Positions 41,293 to 49,952 of a stretch of DNA of 64,000 bases are shown one piece after another. The notes under the pieces were generated by a model. The model had not been told where the DNA came from, ran no database searches, and saw nothing but the letters and a program-made list of their open reading frames with translations. The translations under genes and the position numbers were made by a program. The stretch is from Streptomyces sp. NBC_01351 (GTDB taxonomy: Bacteria > Actinomycetota > Actinomycetes > Streptomycetales > Streptomycetaceae), in contig NZ_CP108356.1 in assembly GCF_036237315.1 (NCBI RefSeq), forward strand, positions 6,949,501-7,013,500, given 5' to 3'. How positions within the stretch are numbered: the first letter of the stretch is position 1; the number at the start of each line of letters is the position of its first letter.

Positions 41293-42906
41293 CTAGGGAG
41301 CCTCGGCCGGTACTTCCGGAAGCGGCGCCCCCTGCGCCGGCGGTTGTCCCTGGAGCGGCTTCGTCGGCGTGATGCGGTCCTGGCCCGCGCCCGCGGCCTC
41401 CTGGCGCTCAGGCAGGAGCTCCAGGACGGCCTGCCGGTACGCCGGGTGCGTGGCGTCGTCGTACGGGTCCGGGGTGGCGGGTACCTGGAGCCGGTGGACC
41501 GGCCCCGTGCCGAGCCGGGCGTACCCGCGCCCCGGCGGTACCTGTGCGGTGGGCGTGGTGTGCGGCGGCAGGCCCAGTACGTCGGCGATCTGCTGGACGG
41601 AGGCGGGCCCGAGCACGATGCGGGCCCTGGTGTGCTGCCAGACGGCGTCGTTCAGCAGTTCCAGGTGGTCGAACTGCTCGGCCACCACCACCGTGACGTG
41701 CGCGGCCCGGCCGTGCCGCAGCGGCACCTGGAGCTGGGCCAGCGGGTCGGGGAGGCCCTCGGCGGCCGCCAGGTGGCCCGGCACGCTCGGCTGGTCCAGC
41801 AGGATCCACAGGGGCCGCCGGGTGTCGTCGGGGGCGGGGCGCCCGGCCTCCCGGGCCCGGTGGGTGGCCACCAGCCGCCGCTCGGTCTCCTGGGCGGCCC
41901 ATTCGAGGGTGGCCAGGGCCCCGGTGGGCCCGGACTCCACGGCGAGGACGCCCGTGCGGCCGGACAGGCAGGAGTACTCGCCGCTGCCGCCGCCGTCGAT
42001 GATCAGTACGTCGCCGCCGTGCCGCAGGGCCTGCAGGGCGACGGAGCGCAGCAGGCTGGTGGCGCCGCTGCCGGGCCGGCCGACGGCCAGCAGGTGGGGC
42101 TCGGTGGAGCGGGGGCCGGTCCGCCAGATCACCGGCGGCACGTCCCGCGGCTCGTCCCCCTCCAGGACGGGCAGGGTGCGCTGCACGCTGCCGGCGTCGG
42201 TGAAGCCGAGCACGGTCTCCCCGGGGGAGGTCACGAACGGCTGGGCGGCGATGCCCGTCGGCAGCGCCGCCAGCACCCTCAGGTCGAGCTGGTTGCCCTC
42301 CTCGTCCCAGTCGAAGAGATACTCCCGTCCGCGCCCGGACTTGGCGTGCAGCAGTGCCTCGATCCGGGCCCTCGATGTGGCCTCGCCATCGGTGAAGTAG
42401 GCCGGGTAGCGGATGTGGAGCCGGGTGACGCGGCCCGCCTCGTCGAACTCGTAGCCGCTGAAGGCCTTGTCCCACTCCCCGCCGTGGGCGAAGAGCGGAC
42501 TCGGGTCCTCCGGGATGGAGAAGTACGGCACGAGGGCTTCGTAGAGGGAGCCGAGCCGTTCGGTCTCGGCATCGCTGGGCCCGGTCTTCACCGGGTTGCG
42601 GTCGCGTCCCTGCCAGGCCGCCGCCGCCATGAGGGTGATCAGGGCGAGGAGCGGGCCGTAGGGGACGAGCGCGACCACGAGGACGCAGGCGGCCCCCAGG
42701 AACAGCGCGGGACCACGCTTGTCCTTGGGGGTCTCGGACCATTTGCGCCGCCCGGCCGAGGCCAGGATGCGCAGGCCGCGTCCGATGGTGAGGAGCGGAT
42801 GGAGGACGTCCGTGGCACTGTCGGCGGCCGTGCGAGCGAAGTCGCGGCCCCGGGCCAGCGACGCGGTGCCGCTGCTGAGGATGCGGGGAAGTGGGCGCCG
42901 GGCCAC
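41293..42906 (-). CDS. sffA: SpoIIIE/FtsK-like protein SffA
   Basis: The product is 537 aa. Two hydrophobic helices near residues 70-105 precede a cytoplasmic FtsK-like domain. The position after a 64-residue membrane protein matches the Streptomyces smeA-sffA operon, whose SffA is brought to sporulation septa by SmeA and affects chromosome segregation. The nucleotide motifs are degenerate: the P-loop reads GRPGSGATSL (Ala where Lys is expected, about residue 281) and the Walker B region is PLWILLDQPS (Gln instead of Glu). GTG start with AGGAGA. The C-terminal 60 residues are Pro/Gln-rich. Confidence 0.85.
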   Translation of the reverse strand: MARRPLPRILSSGTASLARGRDFARTAADSATDVLHPLLTIGRGLRILASAGRRKWSETPKDKRGPALFLGAACVLVVALVPYGPLLALITLMAAAAWQGRDRNPVKTGPSDAETERLGSLYEALVPYFSIPEDPSPLFAHGGEWDKAFSGYEFDEAGRVTRLHIRYPAYFTDGEATSRARIEALLHAKSGRGREYLFDWDEEGNQLDLRVLAALPTGIAAQPFVTSPGETVLGFTDAGSVQRTLPVLEGDEPRDVPPVIWRTGPRSTEPHLLAVGRPGSGATSLLRSVALQALRHGGDVLIIDGGGSGEYSCLSGRTGVLAVESGPTGALATLEWAAQETERRLVATHRAREAGRPAPDDTRRPLWILLDQPSVPGHLAAAEGLPDPLAQLQVPLRHGRAAHVTVVVAEQFDHLELLNDAVWQHTRARIVLGPASVQQIADVLGLPPHTTPTAQVPPGRGYARLGTGPVHRLQVPATPDPYDDATHPAYRQAVLELLPERQEAAGAGQDRITPTKPLQGQPPAQGAPLPEVPAEAP

Positions 42907-42975
42907 GGGCGTCTCCTGGAGTTGTGGTGTGACGTGTGATTCGGGTGTCGCTGGTGATGCGGTGCGGTGGCCGGG

Positions 42976-43170
42976 CTAGAGCTTGATCCCGCCGAGCAGG
43001 CTCGCGAGGCTCGCCGTGCTCGCCGTGATGCTCGGGGCGATGGCGGAGCCGGCGAGGAAGAAGCCGAAGAGCGAGCAGACGAACGCGTGGGTCAGCTTCA
43101 TTCCGTCCTTCTTGAAGAACAGGAAGCAGATGATGCCCAGCAGTACGACGCCAGAGATGGACAGGACCAT
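42976..43170 (-). CDS. smeA: Small sporulation membrane protein SmeA
   Basis: The product is 64 aa with two hydrophobic helices (VLSISGVVLLGIICFLFF; HAFVCSLFGFFLAGSAIAPS) joined by a basic loop KKDGMK. Size, topology and location 69 bp upstream of sffA match SmeA, which targets SffA to septa in sporulating aerial hyphae. The ATG is preceded by AGGAGA. Its expression is known to depend on developmental whi genes; I could not identify a clean WhiG promoter in the upstream 300 bp. Confidence 0.87.
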   Translation of the reverse strand: MVLSISGVVLLGIICFLFFKKDGMKLTHAFVCSLFGFFLAGSAIAPSITASTASLASLLGGIKL

Positions 43171-43473
43171 GAGAAGTTCTCCTGGTTGGTGGGGACAGTC
43201 ACCATCAGTTCTTCCAGGCTCACAGGAAGTATCAATGCGACAAAAGGTGCATACGGGTGAATCGGGCGGTTTTTCACTTGACCGGCTCACCCCGGCTGGC
43301 GCGTCCGGCGCGAAGGGGGTCGAAGGTGATCATTGCCGCGGCCGGGGCCGTACATGTGCAGGTCCGGGCGCTACTCTGACGATTCACCCGTACGGACGCA
43401 GTGCCGTGCACCCCCCTGCCCGCACGGCCCGGGGAAGCTTCATGCCAGCAGCGAGTGAAAGGCGGTACGCGCG
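43171..43473. other. Divergent promoter region smeA / ankyrin gene
   Basis: 303 nt between the divergent genes. On the plus strand TACTCT (43372-43377) is a possible -10 box for the ankyrin gene. For smeA I saw only a CGCCCGATTC segment (minus strand, about 43260-43269) that loosely resembles a WhiG -10 but lacks a correctly spaced partner. No small gene is supported. Confidence 0.4.
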
Positions 43474-43890
43474 ATGAGCGAGCACACCGAGGGCACCTCC
43501 CCCGACGCACCCGACGAGGAGGTCGTCGAACTGGCCACCAAGATCTTCGACCTCGCCCGTCAGGGCGAGACCGCGCAGCTCGCCGCGTACCTCGACGCGG
43601 GCGTCCCGGCGAACCTCACCAACGACCGCGGCGACACCCTCGTGATGCTGGCCGCCTACCACGGCCACGCGGAGACCGTCACGGCCCTGCTGACCCGCGG
43701 CGCCGAGGCCGACCGGGCCAACGACCGCGGTCAGACCCCGCTCGCCGGAGCCGTCTTCAAGGGTGAGGAGTCCGTCATCCGCGCCCTGCTCGCCGGCGGG
43801 GCCGATCCGAACGCCGGAACCCCCTCCGCCGTGGACACGGCGCGCATGTTCGCAAAGGCCGACCTGCTGGAACTCTTCGGAGCCAAGTAG
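43474..43890 (+). CDS. Ankyrin-repeat protein
   Basis: The product is 138 aa. Three ankyrin-type repeats are visible: GETAQLAAYLDAGVPANLTN, DRGDTLVMLAAYHGHAETVT ALLTRGAEADRAN and DRGQTPLAGAVFKGEESVIR ALLAGGADPN. The family mediates protein-protein contacts; the partner is unknown. ATG with GAAAGGCGG upstream. It lies 320 bp before a HEAT-repeat gene on the same strand. Confidence 0.88.
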   Translation: MSEHTEGTSPDAPDEEVVELATKIFDLARQGETAQLAAYLDAGVPANLTNDRGDTLVMLAAYHGHAETVTALLTRGAEADRANDRGQTPLAGAVFKGEESVIRALLAGGADPNAGTPSAVDTARMFAKADLLELFGAK

Positions 43891-44101
43891 TCCGCTTTTT
43901 GCCGGGTCGTGGCCGGTGTAGACCTCACAGGTTGGTCACGGCAGCCGTAAATGTGGTCGCGGCGCACAAACCGGCTGGGTCATCATGGCGTCGGATTCGA
44001 TTCGCGAGCACGGGGGACGGGCAGGACGGGCAGGACGCGAAGGGTGTCCCGGCCGGGTCCGGCCGCCATGGTCACGAAGCACCGACGAGAGTGAGAAGGC
44101 A

Positions 44102-44164
44102 ATGGTCTACATCGAGCGGAACACGACGGCGAACGCCCTCACATGCTGTTACGCGGCCCTGTGA
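44102..44164 (+). CDS. 20-residue ORF before the HEAT-repeat gene
   Basis: The ATG at 44102 follows GAGAAGGC and opens a 20-codon frame ending TGA 44164: it begins MVYIERNTTA and ends LTCCYAAL. It lies 46 bp before the HEAT-repeat ATG. The good ribosome-binding site, the Cys-Cys-Tyr end and the location are consistent with a leader peptide or a tiny secreted or modified peptide. It could equally be chance; no homology can be judged from sequence alone. Confidence 0.4.
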   Translation: MVYIERNTTANALTCCYAAL

Positions 44165-44210
44165 ATTCCGATTCCCGGTTGCGTCCCCAGCTTGATTTGA
44201 GGCCATTCCC

Positions 44211-45608
44211 ATGTTCGAACCAGTCATAGCGCCGAGCGGCACCCTGCTCGGGCTCCTCCAGCGCGGCCGCGGCGACGGCACGCTGCACGCACTCGCGGCG
44301 CCCAGGGTCGAGGCCCTCGCGGCACTCAACCACTGCGTCCTCCGCGATCCGCGCCAGGACTGGCAGGTCGAGAACCGCTCCCTGTACTACGCCAGGCTCT
44401 ACCTGGACCTCGACGGCCCCCTCGGCGAGATCGAGAGCCACCTCTTCAGCGCCGACGACCTCGTCGACGAGGAGGACAACCGGACCGGCCTCGCGCTGTC
44501 CGTCCTGGGCCACCTGGCCTCGTACGGCCGCGACGACGCGCTCATGCTGCTGCGCCGCTACGCCGCCTCCGGGGCGAACTGGGCCTGGGCCCTCGACGAG
44601 CTCGCCCTGCGCGACGACGACGAGGGACTGCGCTCGCTGGGCGCGTCCGTCCTCGCCCGCTTCCCCGCCACCGCGGAGGGTGGGGCGCGGCTGGCCGCCG
44701 CCGTCCGCGACGCCTACGAGCCCCGGCCGTGGTGCCTGTGGGAAGAGTCACCGCTGTACGGGGACCGCTTGCGCGCCGCCCGTCAGCAGGGCTCCTTCGA
44801 CCGCTGGCAGCGCCAGCTGACCCCGAACGGGCCCCGCCCGGGCTGGGGGGTCCAGGCGGTCTTCGACTGGGCCGCCGACGGCCTGCGCCGCGGCACACCG
44901 CTGCACGTGCCCGCCGCCCGCTGCCTGGCCGCCGTGGCCCAGCCCGAGGACCGCCCCGCCGTCCTCGCGGCCGCCGCCGGCGCCAACGGCGAGGCCGCCC
45001 GCGCCACCGCCCTGCACCACCTGGTCCTCGCCGAACCGGACAACCCGGCCGTACTGGACCTCATCGAAGCCGCCGCGGACGAGCCCGCCGTGGCCGCCTA
45101 CGAGCGCATGTGCGGCCCCGAGGCCGTCGAACGGGCCCGGCGCTGGGTCCACCGCCCCGACGCCCTCGGAGCGGCCGCCGCGGCCATCCTGGCGGCCCGA
45201 GGCGGAGCCGAGGACGCCAAGCTGGTGCTCGGCGCGCTCCGCTCCACGGTCCGCGGCTCGGGCCCCGACACCCAGCGGCTCTTCGCCCTGGTGGACGGCG
45301 CCGGCCGGCTCGCGATCGGCTGCGCGGCGCCCGTACTGCGCCACATCTACCGGGAGACCGCCTCCTCCCACCTGCGCGGTCGCGCCGCCCAGGCCCTGGC
45401 CAGCACCGACCCCACGTTCGCGGCGGGCTTCGCCGTCGAATGCCTGTGGGACTGCGAGGAGACCACCCGCGAGGTGGCCGCCCGCAACGCCGAGACGGCC
45501 GACGCCCGCGTGGCGCCCCGGCTGCGCCGCCTGGCGGCGGACCCGGCGGAGGAAGAGGACGTGCAGTCCGCGGTACGGAGCCGGATAGCTCCGGAGTCCG
45601 CGGTGTAG
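44211..45608 (+). CDS. HEAT-repeat protein
   Basis: The product is 465 aa, entirely alpha-helical, Ala/Leu/Arg-rich. Helical repeats are apparent through the chain (ALSVLGHLASYGRDDALMLL; EGLRSLGASVLARFPATAEG; HLRGRAAQALASTDPTFAAG; DARVAPRLRRLAADPAEEED). No catalytic motif or signal peptide is seen, so a scaffolding or binding role is likely. It is preceded by a candidate 20-residue ORF and by the ankyrin gene on the same strand; two repeat-scaffold proteins side by side may act together. Confidence 0.8.
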   Translation: MFEPVIAPSGTLLGLLQRGRGDGTLHALAAPRVEALAALNHCVLRDPRQDWQVENRSLYYARLYLDLDGPLGEIESHLFSADDLVDEEDNRTGLALSVLGHLASYGRDDALMLLRRYAASGANWAWALDELALRDDDEGLRSLGASVLARFPATAEGGARLAAAVRDAYEPRPWCLWEESPLYGDRLRAARQQGSFDRWQRQLTPNGPRPGWGVQAVFDWAADGLRRGTPLHVPAARCLAAVAQPEDRPAVLAAAAGANGEAARATALHHLVLAEPDNPAVLDLIEAAADEPAVAAYERMCGPEAVERARRWVHRPDALGAAAAAILAARGGAEDAKLVLGALRSTVRGSGPDTQRLFALVDGAGRLAIGCAAPVLRHIYRETASSHLRGRAAQALASTDPTFAAGFAVECLWDCEETTREVAARNAETADARVAPRLRRLAADPAEEEDVQSAVRSRIAPESAV

Positions 45609-45763
45609 CGCGACACGTACGAAACGTTCGCCGCGTACGCCGAGTACGACGCGTGCGACGGGCAGGCCGGTCACGGACGGGGGACACGCCCGTGACAGCG
45701 GGCCCGCCCCCGGCCGGTCCGCTGGGCCGGGCCCACCAGTGCCACCGCCGCACCCACGCCGCC

Positions 45764-46627
45764 TCAGGCCCTGCAGAACCTCACCGGGACCCCCGGCCGC
45801 GCCTGTGCCGCCGCGTCCAGGGCGCGGCCCGGCGGGACGACGCCCACCACCGGGTAGCCGCCCGTCACCGGGTGGTCGGCCAGGAACACCACCGGCAGGC
45901 CGTCCGGCGGGACCTGCACCGCGCCCAGCACCATCCCCTCGCTCGGCAGCTCCCCGGCCCGGGCGCGGACCAGCGGGGAACCGGCCTCCGTGCGCAGCCC
46001 GATGCGGTTGGACATAGCCGACACCCGGAACACCGCGCGCCACAGCCCGGAGAGCGACGCACCGGTGAACCAGTCCGCCCGCGGCCCGAGCCGGAGCGGG
46101 AGCAGCAGCTCCGAAGGGGCCCCCGGCAGCCCGCAGGCGTCCGCGCCGGCCGTCGGACCGGAGACCGCGGTGCCCACCGGCAGCAGGGTCCCCGCCGACA
46201 GGACGGGCGGGCCCAGGCCCGACAGCAGGTCCGTCGAGCGGCTGCCCAGGACCGGCGGGACGGCCAGCCCGCCCCGCACCGCGACGTAGCTGCGCAGCCC
46301 CGATTCCGCCCGGCCCACCTCCAGCTCCGCCCCCGGCGACAGCCGGACCGGCGCACCCCAGGCCACCGGGCGCCCGGAGACCCGTACGGGACACGGCGCA
46401 CCCGTGACCGCCACCGTCGTCGCGGAAACGGCCCGCAGGGAGACGCCGTCCAGGGTGGTCTCCAGCGCCGCCGCGTCCGGCGGGTTGCCCAGCAGCCGGT
46501 TGGCCAGGGCGTACGCCGCCGTGTCCAGGGCGCCGGAACGGGGGACCCCCAGGTGCGCGTACCCCGGGCGGCCCCGGTCCTGCACCGTGGTCAGCGCGCC
46601 CGGCCGGACCACCAGCAGCCCGCTCAT
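45764..46627 (-). CDS. pxpC: 5-oxoprolinase subunit C
   Basis: The product is 287 aa. The protein starts MSGLLVVRPGALTTVQDRGR PGYAHLG, the hallmark of the biotin-dependent-carboxylase-like PxpC family, with later SYVAVRGGLAVPPVLGSRST and SEGMVLGAVQVPPDGLPVVF. With PxpA and PxpB it hydrolyses 5-oxoproline to glutamate using ATP. The start overlaps the pxpB stop by 4 bp (ATGA). It is the last gene of the operon. Confidence 0.94.
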   Translation of the reverse strand: MSGLLVVRPGALTTVQDRGRPGYAHLGVPRSGALDTAAYALANRLLGNPPDAAALETTLDGVSLRAVSATTVAVTGAPCPVRVSGRPVAWGAPVRLSPGAELEVGRAESGLRSYVAVRGGLAVPPVLGSRSTDLLSGLGPPVLSAGTLLPVGTAVSGPTAGADACGLPGAPSELLLPLRLGPRADWFTGASLSGLWRAVFRVSAMSNRIGLRTEAGSPLVRARAGELPSEGMVLGAVQVPPDGLPVVFLADHPVTGGYPVVGVVPPGRALDAAAQARPGVPVRFCRA

Positions 46628-47250
46628 CCGGACACCTCCGTGAACCGCACCCGTACCCCCGGCGCGAACAGGGCCGCCGGTTCGCGCTCCGGATCCCAGA
46701 GGACCGCCTTCGTGGAGCCGATCAGCTGCCAGCCGCCGGGGGAGGAGCGCGGGTACACCCCCGCGTACTCCCCGGCCAGTGCCAGCGAGCCCGCGGGGAC
46801 GGACGGCCGGGGCGTGTCCCGCCGGGGCAGGTGGAACCGTTCGGGCAGACCGGTCAGGTAGCCGAAGCCCGGCGCGAACCCGCAGAAGGCCACCCGGAAC
46901 TCGGTCGCCCCGACGATGCGGGGCACCTCCCCGGGAGCCACCCCCCACAGCCGGGCCACGTCCGCCAGGTCCGGCCCGTCGTACCGCACCTCCACCGAGA
47001 CCAGCGGCCCCTGCGAGGGCGCGAGCGGCGGCACTTCCCAGCGCGCGATCCGGGCACCGAGCGCGGCCGGATCCCGTACGCCGTCCAGCAGTACGGTCCG
47101 AGCCGCGGGCACGAGGTCCCGTACGGGGCCCAGCTCGCCCGCGTCGCGGCGGCGCAGCAGCTCGGCGTGGAGCGCGGCGACCTCCGCCGCCGAGTCCAGT
47201 TCGATCAGCAGCGCCTCACCGCCCACCACCAGGCTCCTCGGGCTCCTCAC
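46624..47250 (-). CDS. pxpB: 5-oxoprolinase subunit B
   Basis: The product is 208 aa. Typical PxpB/KipI motifs: GGEALLIELDSAAEVAALHA, YDGPDLADVARLWGV, FAPGFGYLTGLPERFHLPRR and PAGSLALAGEYAGVYPRSSP GGWQLIG. GTG 47250 overlaps the pxpA stop (GTGA), and its own stop overlaps pxpC, so the three subunits are cotranslated. Confidence 0.94.
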   Translation of the reverse strand: MRSPRSLVVGGEALLIELDSAAEVAALHAELLRRRDAGELGPVRDLVPAARTVLLDGVRDPAALGARIARWEVPPLAPSQGPLVSVEVRYDGPDLADVARLWGVAPGEVPRIVGATEFRVAFCGFAPGFGYLTGLPERFHLPRRDTPRPSVPAGSLALAGEYAGVYPRSSPGGWQLIGSTKAVLWDPEREPAALFAPGVRVRFTEVSG

Positions 47251-48041
47251 GCGAAGGCCTCCACCCGCACCCCGGCCGCGCCCAGGGCCTCCCGGACCCG
47301 CAGGGCCAGGCCCGCGGCCCCCGGGGTGTCCCCGTGCAGGCACAGCGAGCGCGCGGCCACGGGGACCAGGGAGCCGTCGGCCGCCAGTGCCGTCCGCTCG
47401 GCCGCCATCCGGACGGCCCGCACCACCACCGCATCCGGGTCGTGCAGCACGGCCCCGGGCTCGCCGCGCGGCACCAGCGTTCCGGCAGGCGTGTAGGCCC
47501 GGTCGGCGAAGGCCTCCGGCACGGGGGCCAGCCCCGCCTCCTCGGCGGCCGCGAGCAGCAGCGACCCGGGCAGCCCCAGCACCGGCAGGCCCCCGGTGGC
47601 CCCGGCCCCGGCCGCGAGCCGGACGCCGGCGACCACGGCGGCCGCCTGGTCGGCGTCGTACACGGCGCGGTTGTAGAGCGCACCGTGCGGTTTCACGTAC
47701 GACACCCGAGATCCGGCCGCCCGCGCGAACACCTCCAACGCCCCGATCTGGTAGGCCACCTCGTCGGCGAGCTCGCCGGCCGGCACGTCCATGGACCGCC
47801 GCCCGAAGCCCGCCAGGTCGCGGTAGGACACCTGGGCGCCGATCCGTACGCCCCGGGCGGCGGCCAGCTCGCAGACCCGGCGCATGATGGACGGGTCCCC
47901 GGCGTGGAAGCCGCAGGCGACGTTGGCGCTCGTGACGACGGACAGCAGGGCCTCGTCGTCGGTGAGGGTCCAGCGTCCGAAACCTTCGCCGAGATCGGCG
48001 TTGAGGTCGATCACGGGCGCGGATGCGATCATGGAAGCCAT
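47247..48041 (-). CDS. pxpA: 5-oxoprolinase subunit A (LamB/YcsF)
   Basis: The product is 264 aa. Motifs IDLNADLGEGFGRW, VTSANVACGFHAGDPSIMRR, GVRIGAQVSYRDLAGFGRR and VKPHGALYNRAV define the LamB/YcsF family. ATG 48041 is used; an internal ATG at 48032 is also possible. It is the first gene of pxpABC, divergent from the SMC-like operon with a 139-bp gap. The enzyme recycles 5-oxoproline formed by spontaneous cyclisation of glutamine or glutamate. Confidence 0.94.
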   Translation of the reverse strand: MASMIASAPVIDLNADLGEGFGRWTLTDDEALLSVVTSANVACGFHAGDPSIMRRVCELAAARGVRIGAQVSYRDLAGFGRRSMDVPAGELADEVAYQIGALEVFARAAGSRVSYVKPHGALYNRAVYDADQAAAVVAGVRLAAGAGATGGLPVLGLPGSLLLAAAEEAGLAPVPEAFADRAYTPAGTLVPRGEPGAVLHDPDAVVVRAVRMAAERTALAADGSLVPVAARSLCLHGDTPGAAGLALRVREALGAAGVRVEAFA

Positions 48042-48168
48042 GCGCCTGAGGGTAGAACAGGCGGCGTCCCCGGCCGGCCGGGAACGATCCGAACCTTCGG
48101 AATCATCGGAACCCATGCGAACGATCCGGCCGAACCGACGCGTTTGGGATGTTGTCAGGGTCAGCGCC

Positions 48169-48174
48169 TAGTCT
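48169..48174 (+). promoter_or_regulatory. Promoter -10 box for a leaderless SMC-operon transcript
   Basis: TAGTCT lies 6 nt before the GTG at 48181, the spacing expected when transcription starts at the first codon. No Shine-Dalgarno sequence is present. A -35 box is not obvious. Confidence 0.5.
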
Positions 48175-48180
48175 TTGTCC

Positions 48181-49686
48181 GTGACTCTCCCTGCCCCGGC
48201 GAAGACCTTTCCGTCCCCGGCGCCGGGCCCGGCCGCCGACGAGGGCCTGGCCCGGCGGCTGCGCGCCCTCGCCTGCACCGCCCCGCTGCACGACCTCGAC
48301 GTACGCAAGGCCAATCTGGCCGGCGAGTACGGGGTCTACGCGATGGCGGAAGTCGCGCTGTCCGCGATCGACCTGGTCACGCTGAACATGGACTTCGACA
48401 CGGGCGCCGACCACGAGCAGATAGTGGCCCGGCTGCTGCCGCGCGTCGCCGCCCAGGCCCCGGCCCGTCCGGCGGCCGAGCACGAGCGGGTGGCCCGCTG
48501 GGTGCTGGAGAACCTGATCAACGTCGGCAGCGTGGACCGCGGCTTCCGCGCGATCTACGGAACCTTCGGCCCGGACGGGGTCTACGTCCGCCGGGACTAC
48601 GACTTCAAGCTGATCGAAGAGGTCCCCGGCCACGGCGGCGCGGTCTACCTCCGGACCACCGACGAGGCCGTCAACGTCCTGGTCGGCGCCCTCGACACGG
48701 ACGTCACCAGCGCGCAGATCGCGGCCGAGGTGAAGCTGGAGGTGCTGATCAGCCGGGGCCGGCTGGCCGACGCCCAACTCGCCGCCGAGCAGGCCCGGTA
48801 CCGGACCGTGCAGTACGCGGAGACCCTGCGCCGTACGTTGGACGCGACGCGGCGGAACGTCCGGGCGGTGGACTGGCTCGAGGCGGTGCCCGACATGATC
48901 GAGGAGGCCCTCGACCACGTCGCGGACCGCTACCGACACGAGAACGCGATCCTCACCAACATCCGCAAGGCGCGCGACGAGGCGGAAGACCCCGACAACA
49001 AGCGGCGCGCCGCCGAGCTCGTCGACATCGTCAAGGACTGCATTCGCCGGCACACGCAGCTCCAGTCCCGGCTGCTGGACGCCGGCCCGCTCTTCCGCGC
49101 CGAGCAGGACCGCCAGGCCTTCGCCGCGCCCGCGCCGCGCTCCGGCATCGACCTGTACGGGCAGCTCGTCGCCCCGATCCTGCCGCTGCCGGTGGCCAGG
49201 GCCCGCCGGGTCACCGACGCCTTCTTCGCCTCCGGCGCGGGCCTGCGCACCCCCGTCTCGGTGCGGGTCGCGGACCTGGTCGACATCCTCCTCACGCCGC
49301 CGGTCGAGCGGGAGCACCTCGGCGTCGAGATGCCCGAGCCCGACCTCATCGCCACCCCGGACGACAGCCGCTTCAGCGAGGAGCAGCTCGCCGCCGCGAC
49401 CCGGCTCCTGGACCTCCCGCACGATGCCCCGCGCCGGCTGTCCGGCCTCCTCGCCGAGGCCCGGCTCAGCGACCCGGACCTGCCGTACCTGGTGGCCCTG
49501 CTGGCCGTGCACGCGGCGAGCCCGGCCGTCGGTACGGCGTACCGGCAGGGCGAGGAGCGGCTGGTCTTCGCCGTGGACGACGGCGCCCAGCTCGAAGACC
49601 CCGAGTTCGGCGGCGCGGACCTCATCGTCGGCACGGCCCTCCTGGACGCCGCCGGCATGGCCGCCGCCCGCACGGAGGCAGCATGA
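48181..49686 (+). CDS. Kleisin-like subunit (MksF/JetA-type) of SMC-like operon
   Basis: The product is 501 aa. The N-terminal half contains winged-helix-like segments (LAGEYGVYAMAEVALSAIDL; LENLINVGSVDRGFRAIYGT). A highly polar helical core follows (TTDEAVNVLVGALDTDVTSA, QYAETLRRTLDATRRNV, DIVKDCIRRHTQLQSRLLDA), as in kleisin-type partners MksF/JetA of bacterial condensins. The C-terminal 150 residues form a second globular part. The role is inferred mainly from operon position before an SMC-like ATPase. Its stop overlaps the next ORF by 4 bp. The start GTG fits a leaderless mRNA. Confidence 0.65.
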   Translation: MTLPAPAKTFPSPAPGPAADEGLARRLRALACTAPLHDLDVRKANLAGEYGVYAMAEVALSAIDLVTLNMDFDTGADHEQIVARLLPRVAAQAPARPAAEHERVARWVLENLINVGSVDRGFRAIYGTFGPDGVYVRRDYDFKLIEEVPGHGGAVYLRTTDEAVNVLVGALDTDVTSAQIAAEVKLEVLISRGRLADAQLAAEQARYRTVQYAETLRRTLDATRRNVRAVDWLEAVPDMIEEALDHVADRYRHENAILTNIRKARDEAEDPDNKRRAAELVDIVKDCIRRHTQLQSRLLDAGPLFRAEQDRQAFAAPAPRSGIDLYGQLVAPILPLPVARARRVTDAFFASGAGLRTPVSVRVADLVDILLTPPVEREHLGVEMPEPDLIATPDDSRFSEEQLAAATRLLDLPHDAPRRLSGLLAEARLSDPDLPYLVALLAVHAASPAVGTAYRQGEERLVFAVDDGAQLEDPEFGGADLIVGTALLDAAGMAAARTEAA

Positions 49687-49952
49687 CCACCCCCGCCCGC
49701 GCCACGGCCCCAAACCGGCCGCCCACCGCAGGCCGGGCCCCGGCGCCGCCCCCGCTGTCTGCGGCTGCCCTGACGGTGGCGCCGTTGGCTGACGGTGTGC
49801 CGACCGCCGCGGCGGAGCCCGAAGGGCGGCGGCCCGCAGAACAGCGTGCCACCCGAGCCACGCACACCACCACCCGCACCGCGCACACCACCAACCGCAC
49901 CACCACCCGCACCGCCCTCACCACCCGCACCGCCGAGGAGACACACCCGTGA
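49683..49952 (+). CDS. 89-residue Thr/Arg-rich ORF coupled on both sides
   Basis: The ATG at 49683 overlaps the kleisin-like stop (ATGA) and the stop at 49950-49952 overlaps the next GTG (GTGA). The product starts MTTPARATAPNRPPTAGRAP and ends in repeated THTTTRT/AHTTNRT units encoded by CGCACCACCACC-type DNA repeats. It is disordered, without any known domain. It may be a real accessory peptide, or a decayed or slipped N-terminus of the following gene that maintains translational coupling. Confidence 0.5.
   Translation: MTTPARATAPNRPPTAGRAPAPPPLSAAALTVAPLADGVPTAAAEPEGRRPAEQRATRATHTTTRTAHTTNRTTTRTALTTRTAEETHP

Noticed and set aside
43255..43275. WhiG promoter for smeA
   Set aside because: A CGCCCGATTC segment resembles the -10, but no TAAA-type -35 lies at the required 15-16 nt distance.
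48175..48180. TTG start two codons upstream of the kleisin-like gene
   Set aside because: It would overlap the discriminator of the TAGTCT promoter; GTG 48181 fits a leaderless transcript.
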